Shown: positions 21,778 through 33,920 of the stretch, in pieces
Position numbering within the stretch: position 1 is the stretch's first letter
Layout of the letters: the number at the start of each line of letters is the position of its first letter
Assembly (NCBI GenBank): GCA_951812925.1
Contig: OX638368.1
Coordinates: 3,844,001-3,908,000, forward strand
DNA from: Calliopum simillimum
Taxonomy: Eukaryota; Arthropoda; Insecta; Diptera; Lauxaniidae
Direction of reading: 5' to 3'
Length of the DNA stretch: 64,000 nt
Translations under genes and position numbers: made by a program
The notes under the pieces: generated by a model
Told to the model about the DNA's origin: nothing
What the model saw: only the letters and a program-made list of their open reading frames with translations
The model's database searches: none

Positions 21778-23010
21778 GGGGAATGTCGTATAGGTTGGGA
21801 CGCCGTATAAGTTGGGACAGCCGTTTTTCTTGAATTTCCGATACTGCCGACACCTATGTTTCAACTGTCAAAGTAAAGTCTGTTTACAACCTAACGTTTC
21901 ATGTGCAAAAGATCGAAGAACTCTTGTTGATTAACTCCATACCAAACAAAGATTAAATTGTCATATCAAAAAGATCTTTTCGATAGTTTCTGCGTGTTGG
22001 TAATTTGCCGAATTTAAACCAATTATTTCATGGAAGTGTGTTCAATGTGTCTTGTATTCAGTGTATTTTCATTGCGTGAAAGAGTAATTGAAATGTATTG
22101 TTGTGGCAAATATTATTTTTGGGCTTTCACGAAACGGCAACTTTGTAAAGGTTGGGACACTCATGTCGTTTAAGTTGGGACAGCACTTTTTTTTGTTCCA
22201 AGACATTGCGATACCATTTAAATGATGTTTTCACAACATTAAATGAATGCAATTGCATTTATAATAACTAAATAGCATTCATTATTGAATTTTTGTACGT
22301 TGTAACGCATTTATGTGCTTTGAATTCCGCAATGTCACAGAACGCACGACAAACCGATCGTGAAATTACCGATTTCAATGTATTGGTCGCAGAGATCAAG
22401 GAAATAAAATTGGCTAAGGCATTCGATCCACCAGAAAAGCTTATAAAATCCCAAAAAGCAGTTTGGCGAGGTATACCCAAAAAGTGAATGATAAAATTAA
22501 AGACATTTCAACCATTGATGACGATGCATTGTTGAAGTTGGTTAAAAGAGTTGCTTCGCACGCCAATCCGTTGATGGTATCTTGTGTCTCGCACAAGAAG
22601 TACCTTAAATATTAAATATGCGAAACAGTTTCGGCACCTGTACAAACTCCGAATCATATTAGGCGGAATGATATACATATTTTTACCCAAATTGTTCCTT
22701 TGAAACATGACGTTTCAATAAATATTCTAATAAAAATAATATCATGCAGATTAACTTAACTTTTTGGCTTACTTTGTGATTTTTGAAAGTGTCCCAACTT
22801 ATACGGCAAATTCTTTTTCGGCAAAAAAAGTTGCCTTCATTAAAATGGATATAACTTTTGATCTGATCACGATATCAAATAACTTTCTATGAAAAAGTTG
22901 TAGCCGATGAATATACCTTTTTATTGGTTGATTTAAATTAACAATTTTTCGATCCGTTTCAAAACCACTGACCAAAAACAAAACCCGTCCCAACCTTGAC
23001 GACATTCCCT
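21778..23010. mobile_element. TA-flanked element family C (GTTGGGAC iterons), 1233 bp
   Basis: Left terminus GGGGAATGTCGTATAGG then TTGGGAC; right terminus GTCCCAACCTTGACGACATT then CCCT. They are inverted, with TA at 21776-21777 and 23011-23012. GTTGGGACA is repeated inside near 21812, 22150 and 22175, and inversely near 22790 (GTGTCCCAACTTATACGGC). The termini begin GGGGA like families A, B, D and P. A small open region lies in the middle (22332-22613). Confidence 0.83.
22332..22613 (+). pseudogene. unidentified coding relic inside element C
   Basis: From the ATG at 22332 about 50 codons read MSQNARQTDREITDFNVLVA, then a Glu/Lys-rich stretch and RGIPKK before a stop at about 22485. A second frame continues with VNDKIKDISTIDDDALLKLV to a stop near 22613. 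Composition (charged, low Phe/Asn runs) and codon use look more protein-like than the surroundings, and the frame change suggests one indel. I do not recognise the family. Given its position between transposon termini it is probably a captured or residual transposon-encoded domain, but this is inference. Confidence 0.35.
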
Positions 23011-23084
23011 TATATAAAATTTCCCAGTGTGCGTCGCTACACCTTCTCTTGTACAGAGGTAGGGGCATTTCCAATTAAATTAAA

Positions 23085-23680
23085 TCAAAGAATGTAAATT
23101 TTCCCAATGCAATTTATTTACGTATCAAATATCATCTTTGTTCGTTAAATAGTTTCAGAGATATGATGTTTTTTAAGGACGTGGAACGCCCATTTTTCCC
23201 TTGAACATAATTTTGTCCCGATACTCTTAATACATATACCAAATGTCATCCATGTTTGTTAAATATTTTCAGAGATATCATAAATTATTTTTTTTTTAAC
23301 ACGAAGAAAAAATTTTATAAAATTTTGTTTCCGACCCCTGGTGCAAAAAATTTGTTTCCTCTAAAATGTCCTAAAAACTCATGGAACGCGTAGAAAACAC
23401 GAAAAAACGAAAATGAAATAAAAGTTTTAATTTTTGGTTCTTCCATCTTGGTTCTTTCCACTAAAATGTCGTAAAAAGTCTTGAAACGCGCAGAAAACAC
23501 GAAAATGGAAAAACAAAAATTTTGGTTTCGGTTGGGGACCCTTGGGTGAAAAAAATAATGATGCATAAACACGCGCCGTACCCAAAAACTAATATATGTA
23601 AATTTTCACGGTGATCGGTTCAGCCGTTCAGAACATACATACAGACATACAAACATTCATTTTTATATACCCGAGGGGAA
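23085..23680. repeat. dispersed fly repeat with local duplications
   Basis: Two diverged units share CAAATNTCATC, TTTGTTNGTTAAAT and TTTCAGAGATAT (about 23125-23165 and 23240-23285). 23310-23570 shares, in reverse, the phrase TTTTTACGACATTTTAGTG and CCCTTGGGTGAAAAA with 51640-51890. The end AAATTTTCACGGTGATCGGT before a run of CATACATACAGACATAC is familiar as a dispersed repeat tail of brachyceran genomes. Confidence 0.55.
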
Positions 23681-23924
23681 AAGTAGTGCTTCAAAAACCC
23701 TTCCCAAGTGCTTCTTTTTCACTAATAAGCGCTTGCGCTCCGTAAGAACTATTCTTTCTTTTTAACATTGCATGTCCTAGGATGTGAGCCCTCTTAACCT
23801 TATCGCAGCCTTTCTTCAGAAGGCTTTTTAAAGCGCTTATTTGTAATGCGGCGGTAAGCGTTCTTTCAATAAAATTTAAAAAAAAAAACAAAAAAACAAC
23901 TGCCAGCAGCAGGACTTTAATCGC

Positions 23925-24012
23925 GGACCGTCCGTGTGATAGATAGAAACACATTGCTTTTTACTTACATTTACCAACTCGTTAGGCCGACCGCTAAACC
24001 ATTGCCCGATAA
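23925..24012 (-). repeat. tRNA-like SINE relic
   Basis: On the minus strand GGCAATGGTTTAGCGGTCGG and CGAGTTGG resemble an A-box region, followed ~60 bp on by GGTCCGCGATTAAAGTCC in place of a B box. Weak but similar in layout to 20617-20708. Confidence 0.35.
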
Positions 24013-24174
24013 AATTAAGAGGTATTAAATTTGTATATTAAGCAAATGTTATGCAAACAGAATTTGATATTCGAATGCTTACTGCAGCCTTACATAGAAT
24101 CAATGTGTAATCATTTTCAATTCAATTAAAGAAAAGTAAATAAATGAGAGAAAAGAAAAAAAAAAAGTGAAATC

Positions 24175-24420
24175 AAAAAACGTAAAAATATAGAAACGCA
24201 GAAACATAGAAATATGAAAACATAGAAACATGGAAATATAGAAAAATAAAAAAATAGGAATAAAGAAATATAAGAACATAGAAACATAGATATATTGAAA
24301 CAAAGAAATATAAAAATAAAGAAATATAAAACCATAGAAATAAAGAAACATAGAAACATAAAAATATAAAAATATAGAAACATAGAAATAAAGAAACATA
24401 GAAATATAAAAAAATCTGAA
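24175..24420. repeat. ATAGAAAC/ATAGAAAT microsatellite, block 1
   Basis: Imperfect octanucleotide repeats (AGAAACATAGAAATATAAAA). Phe/Tyr-rich open frames on the minus strand are by-products. Confidence 0.9.
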
Positions 24421-24674
24421 AATTTGCACACATAAGTTGTTTTAGACCACAAATTGAGATCTATGGTATCTATGGTGTTTTTTGGAAAAAAAAATTACCG
24501 TTAGATAGGCTCCAGTGCAAAATCACTCGGTTTTTATAAACAATGGCCATTTGGCCAGCTAGGAATTTATTTTAAAGTCAGAAATTTATATATCCTGAAT
24601 TGCTTATCTCTCTTGTTTCATAATTTGAGTGTGGAATTGGGTTTAAAAACTCGCCCATATATTTCAGTACACAC

Positions 24675-24995
24675 TAATAGAAATATAGAAACATAGAAAT
24701 AAAGAAACATCGAAATATAAAAACATAAAAATATAGAAACATAGAAATATAAAAATATAGAAATATGGAAAACTAGAAATATAGAAATATAGAAACATAG
24801 AACTATAAAAATATAGAAACATAGAAATGCAAAAATATCGAAATATAGAAAAATAGAAATATAAAAATACATAAATATAGAAATCTAGGAATATCGAAAT
24901 ATAGGAATATATAGATATGGAAATATAAGAAATATAAGAAGATTGAAATATATAAAAATATAGCAATATAGAAATTAAGGAATATAGAAATATAG
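24675..24995. repeat. ATAGAAAC/ATAGAAAT microsatellite, block 2
   Basis: Same repeat as 24175-24420. It continues past element D at 25852 (ATATAGAAATAAAAAATAG), so the transposon interrupted it. Confidence 0.9.
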
Positions 24996-24997
24996 TA

Positions 24998-25849
24998 GGG
25001 GAGATGTGTGTACCTTGGTCCGCTTTTCAGTTTTTTCAATGTGCTGGACTTTCCAAAAAAATTTCTTTAGTTTTTTGATTTAGTTATATTTCTACAATGC
25101 TTGCAGCATCAAATGATGTGACAATGATATTTCTATGTCTTCCCATTGAGTAGAAATATTTATTTTTCCGTTGCAATCTCAAACGGTCTAAGGTACACCA
25201 TGCAAGTGTACGTTGGACTATTAAAAATAAAAGAGAATACATTATATATAGGTAATGAATTATGAAATAACCATTTATTATGTAATCAAAATTAACATTT
25301 TTTTCAATAAAAAAAAAAAAATAATCATAAACAAAAATTATAACACAAAAAAGTGCATTTAGTAAAAAACAATTAATTGAACAAAAATGGTTGCAAATAA
25401 ATACATGAATCTCGTAAATAATAATAATAATATTATATTGAGAGGCGATTATGGCTTCCTGGTTGCCGTAGAAAAAGGCTCGCTGGTCAATAAGCATAGG
25501 TCCAGCATGTTTCAAAAACTGTCAACACCCATAACATTTATTAATGAAAATACATCTAAAACACACTAAAAGCTTGAAACAATAACTAAGCTTCTTTCCT
25601 GATGTTGTAAAACTGAAATGTTTCAAGTAAGTTTCTCACAAAAGGTTTCGTAATTTATTTCAAAAACAAATTTTTACACACAAAAAACCCTTTTTCCGTC
25701 ACTTTTTATACACGCATACAGCTTGACGGTCTGAAGTCTACTAAGGTGAGTCACCGGTATGAGTGGAAAATTCCATAGAAGAACATTATCGTACATGTGC
25801 AACTGTTGAGTGGCAACCGACACTCGGACCAAGGTACGCACATCTCCCC
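24998..25849. mobile_element. TA-flanked element family D (CCTTGGTCC termini), 852 bp
   Basis: Left terminus GGGGAGATGTGTGTACCTTG plus GTCC and right terminus GGACCAAGGTACGCACATCT plus CCCC are inverted with one mismatch in 24, with TA at 24996-24997 and 25850-25851. Microsatellite sequence flanks both sides, which fixes the boundaries well. An internal weak copy GGTACACCATGCAAGTGTAC lies near 25192. I recognise no transposase. Confidence 0.87.
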
Positions 25850-25919
25850 TAATATAGAAATAAAAAATAGAATCAAATATAGGAACAGAAATAGAATAGA
25901 AAAATAAAGAATAACTAAA

Positions 25920-28880
25920 ATTTTTCTTAAATATTTTAAAATTGTTTCATTGTGTAAAAAAAAAAATAAAAAAACCATTCATAATGAAAAGTAATATTCT
26001 GTAATGATACATCAACAGATTCACAAAAAAAACACAAAGACTACAGCATAACAGCTGACCTACTATGCTCCAGATTAATCGCAAATTTTATGAGAATTCA
26101 CATTTTACAACGCCACTTTGAAAGTGATTGGCTGAGATTTTCAGGTGATTTAATCACAAATTACTTACGGTTGAAATACAATTTTTATCGCAAATTCAAC
26201 TTCGCAGCACTACCGCACTGATTTCGAAGGATTTTTTTTTTTTTTTTTTTGTAGAAATTTGCTACACATAAGCACATTTTGCATATACATTGATATGAAA
26301 AGCCTAAAAAATGCAGATTTATTTATTGCACAGTTCGAATTTTCTATTAAATTATTCATGCAATTTTTGCTCTACCCATAAAATATTGCCAAAAAAAGCT
26401 AGGGCAGATAGAAAATGCTGTTATCATCAATACTGGCAGGTGAAAAAGGATATTGAAGCCGAAAAATGGTCGTCTTTGTTTTTTTTTTTTTTTTGGAGTA
26501 AAGTCAAATCAAAAATGTATTGCATAGTTCGCTGGGGAATAGAAAATGGTGGAATAAAAAAAGAAATTTAAACTTCTGTCGCTGTAAGGTTTTTTGTTGT
26601 TTAGAAGTGTAATATTTTCTGATCTTATAATGAAAACTAAATACTCCTATCTTGTGTTCAAAGAAGAAAAATGGTACATATCAAAGATAAAACATCATTT
26701 TTTATTTATTTTATAAACATTTTTTATTTTTTGCTTGTTTGCAATGATTTATGCTATTTTAAATTTTGTTTTTTTTTTTTATTGAGCTTTGTTCAAGTTT
26801 AATATAAAGAAAAATGAGCGCACCAAAGAAAGTGAAACTTTTTACCGTAAATTAAAACTGGGATTTCTTTCTGCTTAGCTGAACAAAGATAGAAATTCAA
26901 TATGATATTTACAATAGAAAAGCAAAAATAATGAAATTAAAAGTTTAAACAAAACTGTGGGTTAAAGACTTAACTGAGCAGCGGTTACTTAAGCCATTAT
27001 AGCATTTGGCTTAGTATATTTTTAACATTATTTTCGGGACTAAGCTCAGTTTATTGATTTTATTGTGTTAGAGTTGCTTATTCAAATTACTTTGCTTAAT
27101 ATATTTGTTTTAAACAGGGGTGCCACGCCCACTTGTACCAATTGTAGAGCTTGCCTTAAAAATTTCTATCAAGTACTGGCTGAATAATCACAGAGTACAT
27201 CAGCAATTTTGCTTTTCATAAAATGTTCAAACGATATTTCAATTTCGATGCATTTTAGAATCCTCTTTTTTGTATTATTTGAAGTAATTTTGAATGCTTT
27301 ACAAAAATACTTAATACTGTTAATGGCTGTCAATTTTATCTGTACCGAATTTCTAACTCAAAAATAAGGTCAACAGTGCGTATGAGTAATATTTGTATGA
27401 AATCTGAAATCAAACATTGATTTATCGAAAAGCTTTAGAAACTGTTTCCTTTTTGAGTTCTAACAAATGCAAGATAATGTTATACAAGCTTAAACTGTAT
27501 TGCCAACACTAACTCCCTATTTTTTCGTTTGAAAGTGCTTAACTGTAAATGCAAGAAAAAGAGAAACAAGAGAAAATTAAAAATGGCAACAGGACATGCT
27601 TTGCATACACTTGAGCGCCTCTTTTTTTTTTTGCTGCGGCGCCATCTTACATTTCATTGAGCAGTCAAGTTTGTTGTTGCATTTTTTTTTTTTATTTCAA
27701 ATGTAAACAAAGGCTGGTCCATTTGGTATTCAACTTTCACAGGATATATAGCAGATATTGAAGAGTGTGCGAGGGAGGGAACTTCATAAAGCATATAAAA
27801 GCAGTTTTAAATTTTTTTTACAATTTTTACAATTTGCCCTTTTTTTTCATGTTTTCATTTGATACCATTTTTGTTTTTTTTTTTTTTTATTTTTCACTCA
27901 ATTCTGCCTCATACGCTTTTTCCGCTGTTTAAACTAACGGACAATTTAATTTATTGCCACATCGTCTGCGTTGGTACAATGGCAACAACACAGAACAAGG
28001 GACCCATAACCAGTCAACTGGCAACGTAGCCAGTTATAAGAGCAGCCTACCCTACCATCCAGTCAGCCAGTGTTGTTTGGTTTTAGACTTTTTTTTTATT
28101 TATTTTATGAATTTTATGCGCCATTTTTGGAGGATATTTTTTTCGTCTTTTTTTGTTCTTTTTATTGAATTGCCTACTTGAACATTTATTTATTTTCAGT
28201 AGATGGCTGACGCTCATGCCATCACACCGTATTTCACTGTTGATCCTTGTTGGTTTTTTGTTTTAATTCCATTTTTTTTGTTTTTCATTCTGTACCTTTC
28301 GTTTGCAGTTTTAATAGCCTAGAGTTTTATTGAATTTTCTTCTTTTAAATATCCTTTTTCACAAATTTTTTTATTTGTTCCTTTTCTCAAATGCTTTTTT
28401 TTTTTTTTTGTTGCTTGCGTTAACTTTTCTTGACATTTTATTTAATTTTTTTCTTTTGCTTGTCATTTCTGTTTTTGACAGTTGAAACTTTTGTGAGTTG
28501 CCAACGTTGCGTATAGTTTTCTTTTCGGCAATATTTTTAAACATAAATTTTTTTTGCAATTTGTTTGTGCCTTTTAAAATGTAACCACAGTCACTGTAGT
28601 AAGTGCTTAATTGGCATACCCTTACTATAAGTCCTTGTATTAATTATATTTATTTTTATGTGCTATGCGCATTGTAGGCAACGAAAGCATGCTTTTCAAG
28701 GCTTTAAATTCAATTTATAGTTTCAGCAATACGCACGGATATCAAAGCAAATTTCATATAATGACATTCTAAGGTATCCTTGCGAAGATGAAAAGTATAC
28801 CAATTATAAGGTTTCTTTTTGTTCTTGCCAAAGTAATGCAGCAAAAAAGTTTTACTTAGCTATAGCGCTACAGCAATTCG
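25920..28880. other. AT-rich non-coding stretch
   Basis: Many poly-T tracts. GGGGTGCCACGCCCACTTGT at about 27119 resembles the GTGCCACGCCCTC repeats of 45170-45735, and CGTATGAGTAAT lies at 27379-27390. No gene supported. Confidence 0.5.
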
Positions 28881-29620
28881 CCGAATACTGAAAATTTAAT
28901 GCATTAATTTTTTTTTTTTTTTCTTAAATACTGAGACTTATGTATCTTACATTCGATGCATTTTAAACACCCAATGTTAGTGCTACTTTAAGTTTACCTT
29001 TATACTTCATAAAAATACTGTAAAAAGTTTGTGGCTGCACATCATTGCTGCAGATATTGCCTATAATATGTTTATACTCAAATTGTCGTAGGACCAATAT
29101 AGTTAAATTACTTCAACTATGTTTTATTTTATCCAAAAGGTCTCTTTTTTTTCATAGTTTTTTCTTTTGATCTCATATAAATTTTTAGATTAGTATATTT
29201 TCCATTCGATGCAATTTAAAGTTCAATTGTTACTGCTATTTGAGCTAAACCATTATGCTCTACAAAAATACTGAAGACACTTTATGGCTGCATATCCTTG
29301 TTGTAGATATTGCTTATAATATGTTTGTACTCAACATGTCGTATGAGTAATATAATTCAATAACTTTTACTATGTTATCATTTTCATAAAAAACCCGGTT
29401 TTTCATAATTTTTTCTTTAGTTTTCGCATAAACTTTGAGATTAATATTTATATTTACGATCTGATGCGTTTCCAGATACAATTGCTACTGCTATTTGAAC
29501 TAAACCTTTATGTTTCATTAAAACACTAAAAACAATTTATGGCTGCACGTCCTTGCAGTAGATATAGCAAATAATATGTTTAAAGTCAACATGTCGTATG
29601 AATTATATAATTTAATAACG
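28881..29620. repeat. 253-bp tandem repeat, three units
   Basis: GGCTGCAC/T lies at 29033, 29286 and 29539, a 253-bp period. Units share TTACTGCTATTTGAGCTAAA, TAGATATTGCTTATAATATG and, in units 2 and 3, ACATGTCGTATGA. The first unit is incomplete at its left end. Confidence 0.85.
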
Positions 29621-31640
29621 CTTAATTTGAAACCAAAAACTTTTTATCATCGATTTAAACTCATTAAGAAAAAACTCAATGGTATTGCATAAAACTAATA
29701 TGTTCTTTACTGGCATGTAACAACTAAACATTGTCAGTTTCTCCAACGGGAATAGTATTGTGTAAATACATATATGGAAAATGCGGAAAAACAGATATGT
29801 GCCACGTTTTTGCTGTGACAAAAACAAATGAAAAAGTTTTTCAACTGATGATGCCACCACCATTGCAAAGTTTCTACTACATAGAATATTTACTCTGCCG
29901 CGCCCTATTCCACTGCTATTTGAGCACTACAATTTTACTACTATTTGCTTTCGGTTGGAAAACGAGTACGAAAACGTGAGGCACAACAACATAAAAGCAA
30001 AAGAAAATATTTTTGTTGTAAAATAAAACGTATGTATCGTCGTATCTTGTATCCTTAATACGATAAATCGATAATCGAAGAACTTTTTCGTTTAAATGCT
30101 TTTCTTTTTCTTTGGATGGTTTTCTTCATTATTTGACTTATGGGGAAATGGGAGGTGAGTTTGTAGGGCTTTAGCGGCTTCAAAGCAAAAAATTTTTTTT
30201 TCTTTTAATGCAACTTTCTCTTTGTTGTTGTTGGATTCTTATCTAACAGCGCACAGGCGATTTTTCTTTTTCAAATATGTAGTAGTTTCTTTGGTTGTTG
30301 TTGGTATTCTGATGCTATTATTGTTATTGTACTTTGGCGCCTGATTTCAACTTCTATTGCTCGTGGTTTTGTTTGTTCGGATCAAAGTTTTCTTTTTTTT
30401 TTTTTGAAATCACACATAGAAATTTATACAGAAGAGAAGCAGCAGCAACGTGAAATGAAAAAAAGTATCCGCTGGTTTGAAGAAAAAGTAGTATTGTGTA
30501 GCACATATAAAAAAAAGTAGTAAAATACCAAAGAAAAAATCTTTTTGTGCACAAAAAGCTGCAGCAACACAGAGCACGTGGTGTAAAAATCTCTTAATAA
30601 GATTTTACTTGCTAACACTGTAGGATGCTTACGTGTGTATATGTCTACTATGCATTACTGTCGTCTACGATATTGTGCGCTTGTGTAGGTGTTGTAAATC
30701 GAGCAATGTTCGTGCGTGTGTGTAAGAAGTTTAAATGTCTGGCAGCATGCAAGTGGGTTGTGGCATTTTAAGTGTGTAATTTAAGGCTGTGGGTGAAAGG
30801 AAAGTCTAGCAGATTTTATGTGTTTTTTCTGTTGACACTCAAAGGCAACACTAAAAAAGTAGTAAGAGGAGTGAAAATGTAGTAGTTTTCTTTGTAAAAA
30901 GTGGGTAGTAACAAAGTTGAAGAAAAAATTTCTTATCGTTTTTTAAGGAAAAGCCAAATCCTTCTTTTATGTTGTTTTTTTTTTCTTTGCACGCTAGTTG
31001 ATTTTTGATGGAAAATTAAGATCCGTTTGAAAAGAAAACGGTTTTCTTTTGAGCTTATATAGAGATGAATCGTCGAAATAAATAAACGAAAATTGAAGCG
31101 TAAATTTGAGAATAAAAAAGTTTTAAGAAAAGAAAAGTGAAGAAATGGATTTCAGATTTAGTAGGTTATGCATATTTTGCATGCGTTAAAGATGTTAGTC
31201 GAATTGACTTAAATTATCTCTAGCGTATAAACTAACATTTCGAACAAATTAGAATAAACAAAAATTTTAAAAAAGTTTAGTCATATTGTGAGGCAGTCAA
31301 AAATACGTGTATGCTCATTTTTTTATTAAATCAGTAAAAATTGGATTATGCCATAAATTTGTTGTCTTTACCCTGCAGCTATCATTACCAACTGCTGCTG
31401 CTACCCTACTCCACTAATGTTAATAATAAGATGACTGCAGAGTTCTTTCTGCAGCAGCAACGCTTAAAGGATGATAAAATTTGTTTACAATTTGTGTAAA
31501 AAATTGCGACTATAAAAAATGATTTTTACAATCAAATTTGATCTAATCTTGTTAAGCCGTAAATTCAGTCCGACATGTGTTTTGAACGCCCCAAATAGGA
31601 AACTTAGTCATAAGTGACAAATCGTTTATGTGCAGAACAT
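29621..31640. other. non-coding stretch
   Basis: Poly-T and short simple repeats. No exon-like or transposon-like structure was recognised. Confidence 0.45.
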
Positions 31641-31644
31641 ACAA

Positions 31645-31754
31645 TGGGTTATCTTGAAACATTATTCTCGTAGAATTTTTCTCAAACTGCAATAGAGTAT
31701 GCACAGCAGTCTGAGCAAAATTCCCCAGGAATAGTTTATTCACGATAACCCCCA
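31645..31754. mobile_element. palindromic MITE, degenerate copy
   Basis: 110 bp aligning end to end with the perfect palindrome at 40946-41054, sharing AACTGCAAT, ATGCAC, GCAGTCT, AAAATTCCCC and TTCACGATAACCCCCA. The left arm has decayed more than the right, so it no longer pairs fully. Confidence 0.8.
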
Positions 31755-31801
31755 TAGTTGCACTCGTTACTTGTATTCATATATTTGATATCATAAACTC
31801 C

Positions 31802-32640
31802 CTGTAGAATCGACGAAGTCAATTGTCTCAGTAGTCAAGCTTTGGTCTAGATTTTTTGTAAGTAGTCCATATTGGACTACACCTAAAAATAGAATAAATT
31901 CACTAAAATAGTCAATTATATCAAAAATGGTCCAAATTTAATGCATAATTCGTCATTAGTATCAAAAGTGGTTCAATTTTGTATCGATTGTATCAGTGAA
32001 ATTGCAGCGTTACTGACTACGTACTATTTGGCAGTTCGTCGATTGTGAAGAAGAGCAAACGATAGTGTATCGGCCTAGTAACTTGCGCTGCGTATAGTAG
32101 AGAAGCCAGGGTTCAAACCCTCCACTGGGTGATTTTCAATTCCAATTTTTAAATTTCTATTAATTTGCACACAATTTGTCTGAAGAACTTTGGAGCAGAA
32201 AATGAAACATATGTTCATCATAGCCGAGATATAAAATAAAAAAAATTAATAAAAAATGTTCGTTCATACTGGGATTCGAACCCGGAACACATTGCTCACA
32301 AATATATAACAAATTATTCAGCTCATTCTGCTATGAAAGCTTTTGATTTTTTTGCTTAAATTTGAATTTCAAATTTGTTGAAATTTATAAATAAAGTAAT
32401 AAAAAAATGGCCTTTTACTGGTCCGAATGTAATGCATAAGGAGACAACTGACCTTTTTCTGGTCCGATTGTAATGCATAAGGCGACAATTGGTTACGCCC
32501 AATGACAAACAATGTAAAACGTAAGTAGAACTTTATATGTAATTGGAAAAGAATTTTAACTAGTCGGTTTTTCCCATGGAGTAGTTTGTAAACTACTTAG
32601 CTTTGGACTAATCCGTGGTCCGGCAGGGTAGCTTTCCTGA
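31802..32640. repeat. 840-bp dispersed repeat E, copy 1
   Basis: Aligns along its length with 42478-43315. It holds a tRNA-like segment forward (GATAGTGTATCGGCCTAGTA ... AGGGTTCAAACCCTCCACTG, 32057-32133) and a second in reverse (TACTGGGATTCGAACCCGG near 32266), then doubled phrases GGTCCGAATGTAATGCATAA and CCAATGACAAACAATGTAAA. No coding capacity. Probably fused SINE-like units. Confidence 0.75.
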
Positions 32641-33920
32641 TAGGTTACTGCTACTCATAGGCTTACGCTGCTCTTTCATATACAATAATTGTATGCAGTG
32701 GTGGCACTTGTAATTTACAGCATTCCCTATTTTAGAACACAACATGACTAGTCATAAAAAATAGGTACATGCTGCTGTAGACATAATGGTAAATTATTAA
32801 AATCAAAAACATGTCACTCACGGTTTCAAAGTTGACTTTAAAATAAATACAACTTCATTTGCATACTTTCAGGAAATTAAAAAAAACGTTCCACAAAAGT
32901 CTCTACAAAAAAAATGTTTCACTATTACAGCTTTATGTTTAACAACTTAACACTGAATTACAATTTACTCTCAGTATTCTCACTTTGGTTAAATGAAATT
33001 TTATTTACCTGCAGGATCATTTTCGCGTTAATTGTGTGTGTGTGTCAGAAAAAAAAAACGGGAGAAAAAAACCAACCCGAAACAAAACAAAACAAATGTT
33101 GTCATTTACCACTGAAAGGGGCGCTCAAAAATACAACAAAATGTCACAGCTGTTTGTTTGTGTATTACAGCAACAGCCAACATAATTAGATTCAACTTGC
33201 GGTCTGACATACGCTGACAGTTTTCTTAATTAAAACCGAATTTTGACGGGTTGCAAGAAACCAAACATCCAAAAAATTCAAGCAGCTCAATCCCGGTTGG
33301 AGCTACTGAATTGTATTCTGTGTATAAAGACTCAAAACAACAAAAACAATTAAATAAAACAAATGTTACCAACTGCCAAATTCATTTTGAAAGATTTTAA
33401 TATTTCTTTTTCTTTTTACTCAATTTCTCAACATAAAGTTTGAGACAACTTTATTAATAGAATTATTTCAAAATAAAGAAAAAAATTATTTTTAATTAAA
33501 TATCGTCAACACTCTGTCTCTGTGATAAGCTCAATTTGGGTATTATAGCTAGAAATTACTTAAATGATTATGCATAGAATAGACAGACACTTAAAAGACA
33601 CATCTAAAGTTAGTTTAGCTGATAATCTTTATCAGGAGCTACAAACTAATAAAATTTAAGAAACCAGACATAAAATAATCCTTGTACATATTTAGGTATC
33701 TCATTTCGATGTTGATTATTCGATAATTTACATATATCTTTTTATTCTTTACAGGTAAGGACTCCTCATTGTGTTGCTTGAACTTTTGATAAGCTTTAAG
33801 TCAAAGTCGCTGGTAAGTTTCATGATGCGGCGACTGTTGCTTTATATATACATATTTTTAAAATTCTTTGGCGATTTCCAAAACTTTTCAGAAATTTTTT
33901 TCATATTGATAATATTTTTA
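32641..33920. other. non-coding stretch
   Basis: No supported gene and no repeat recognised, apart from a short GTGTGTGTGTG-like run near 33030. Confidence 0.45.

Noticed and set aside
24100..25039. Phe/Tyr-rich, membrane-like minus-strand open frames
   Set aside because: By-products of the ATAGAAAC microsatellite; overlapping frames give the same bias.
25084..25515. 143-codon minus-strand open frame inside element D
   Set aside because: Ile/Phe-rich low-complexity translation of AT-rich DNA; no transposase motif.
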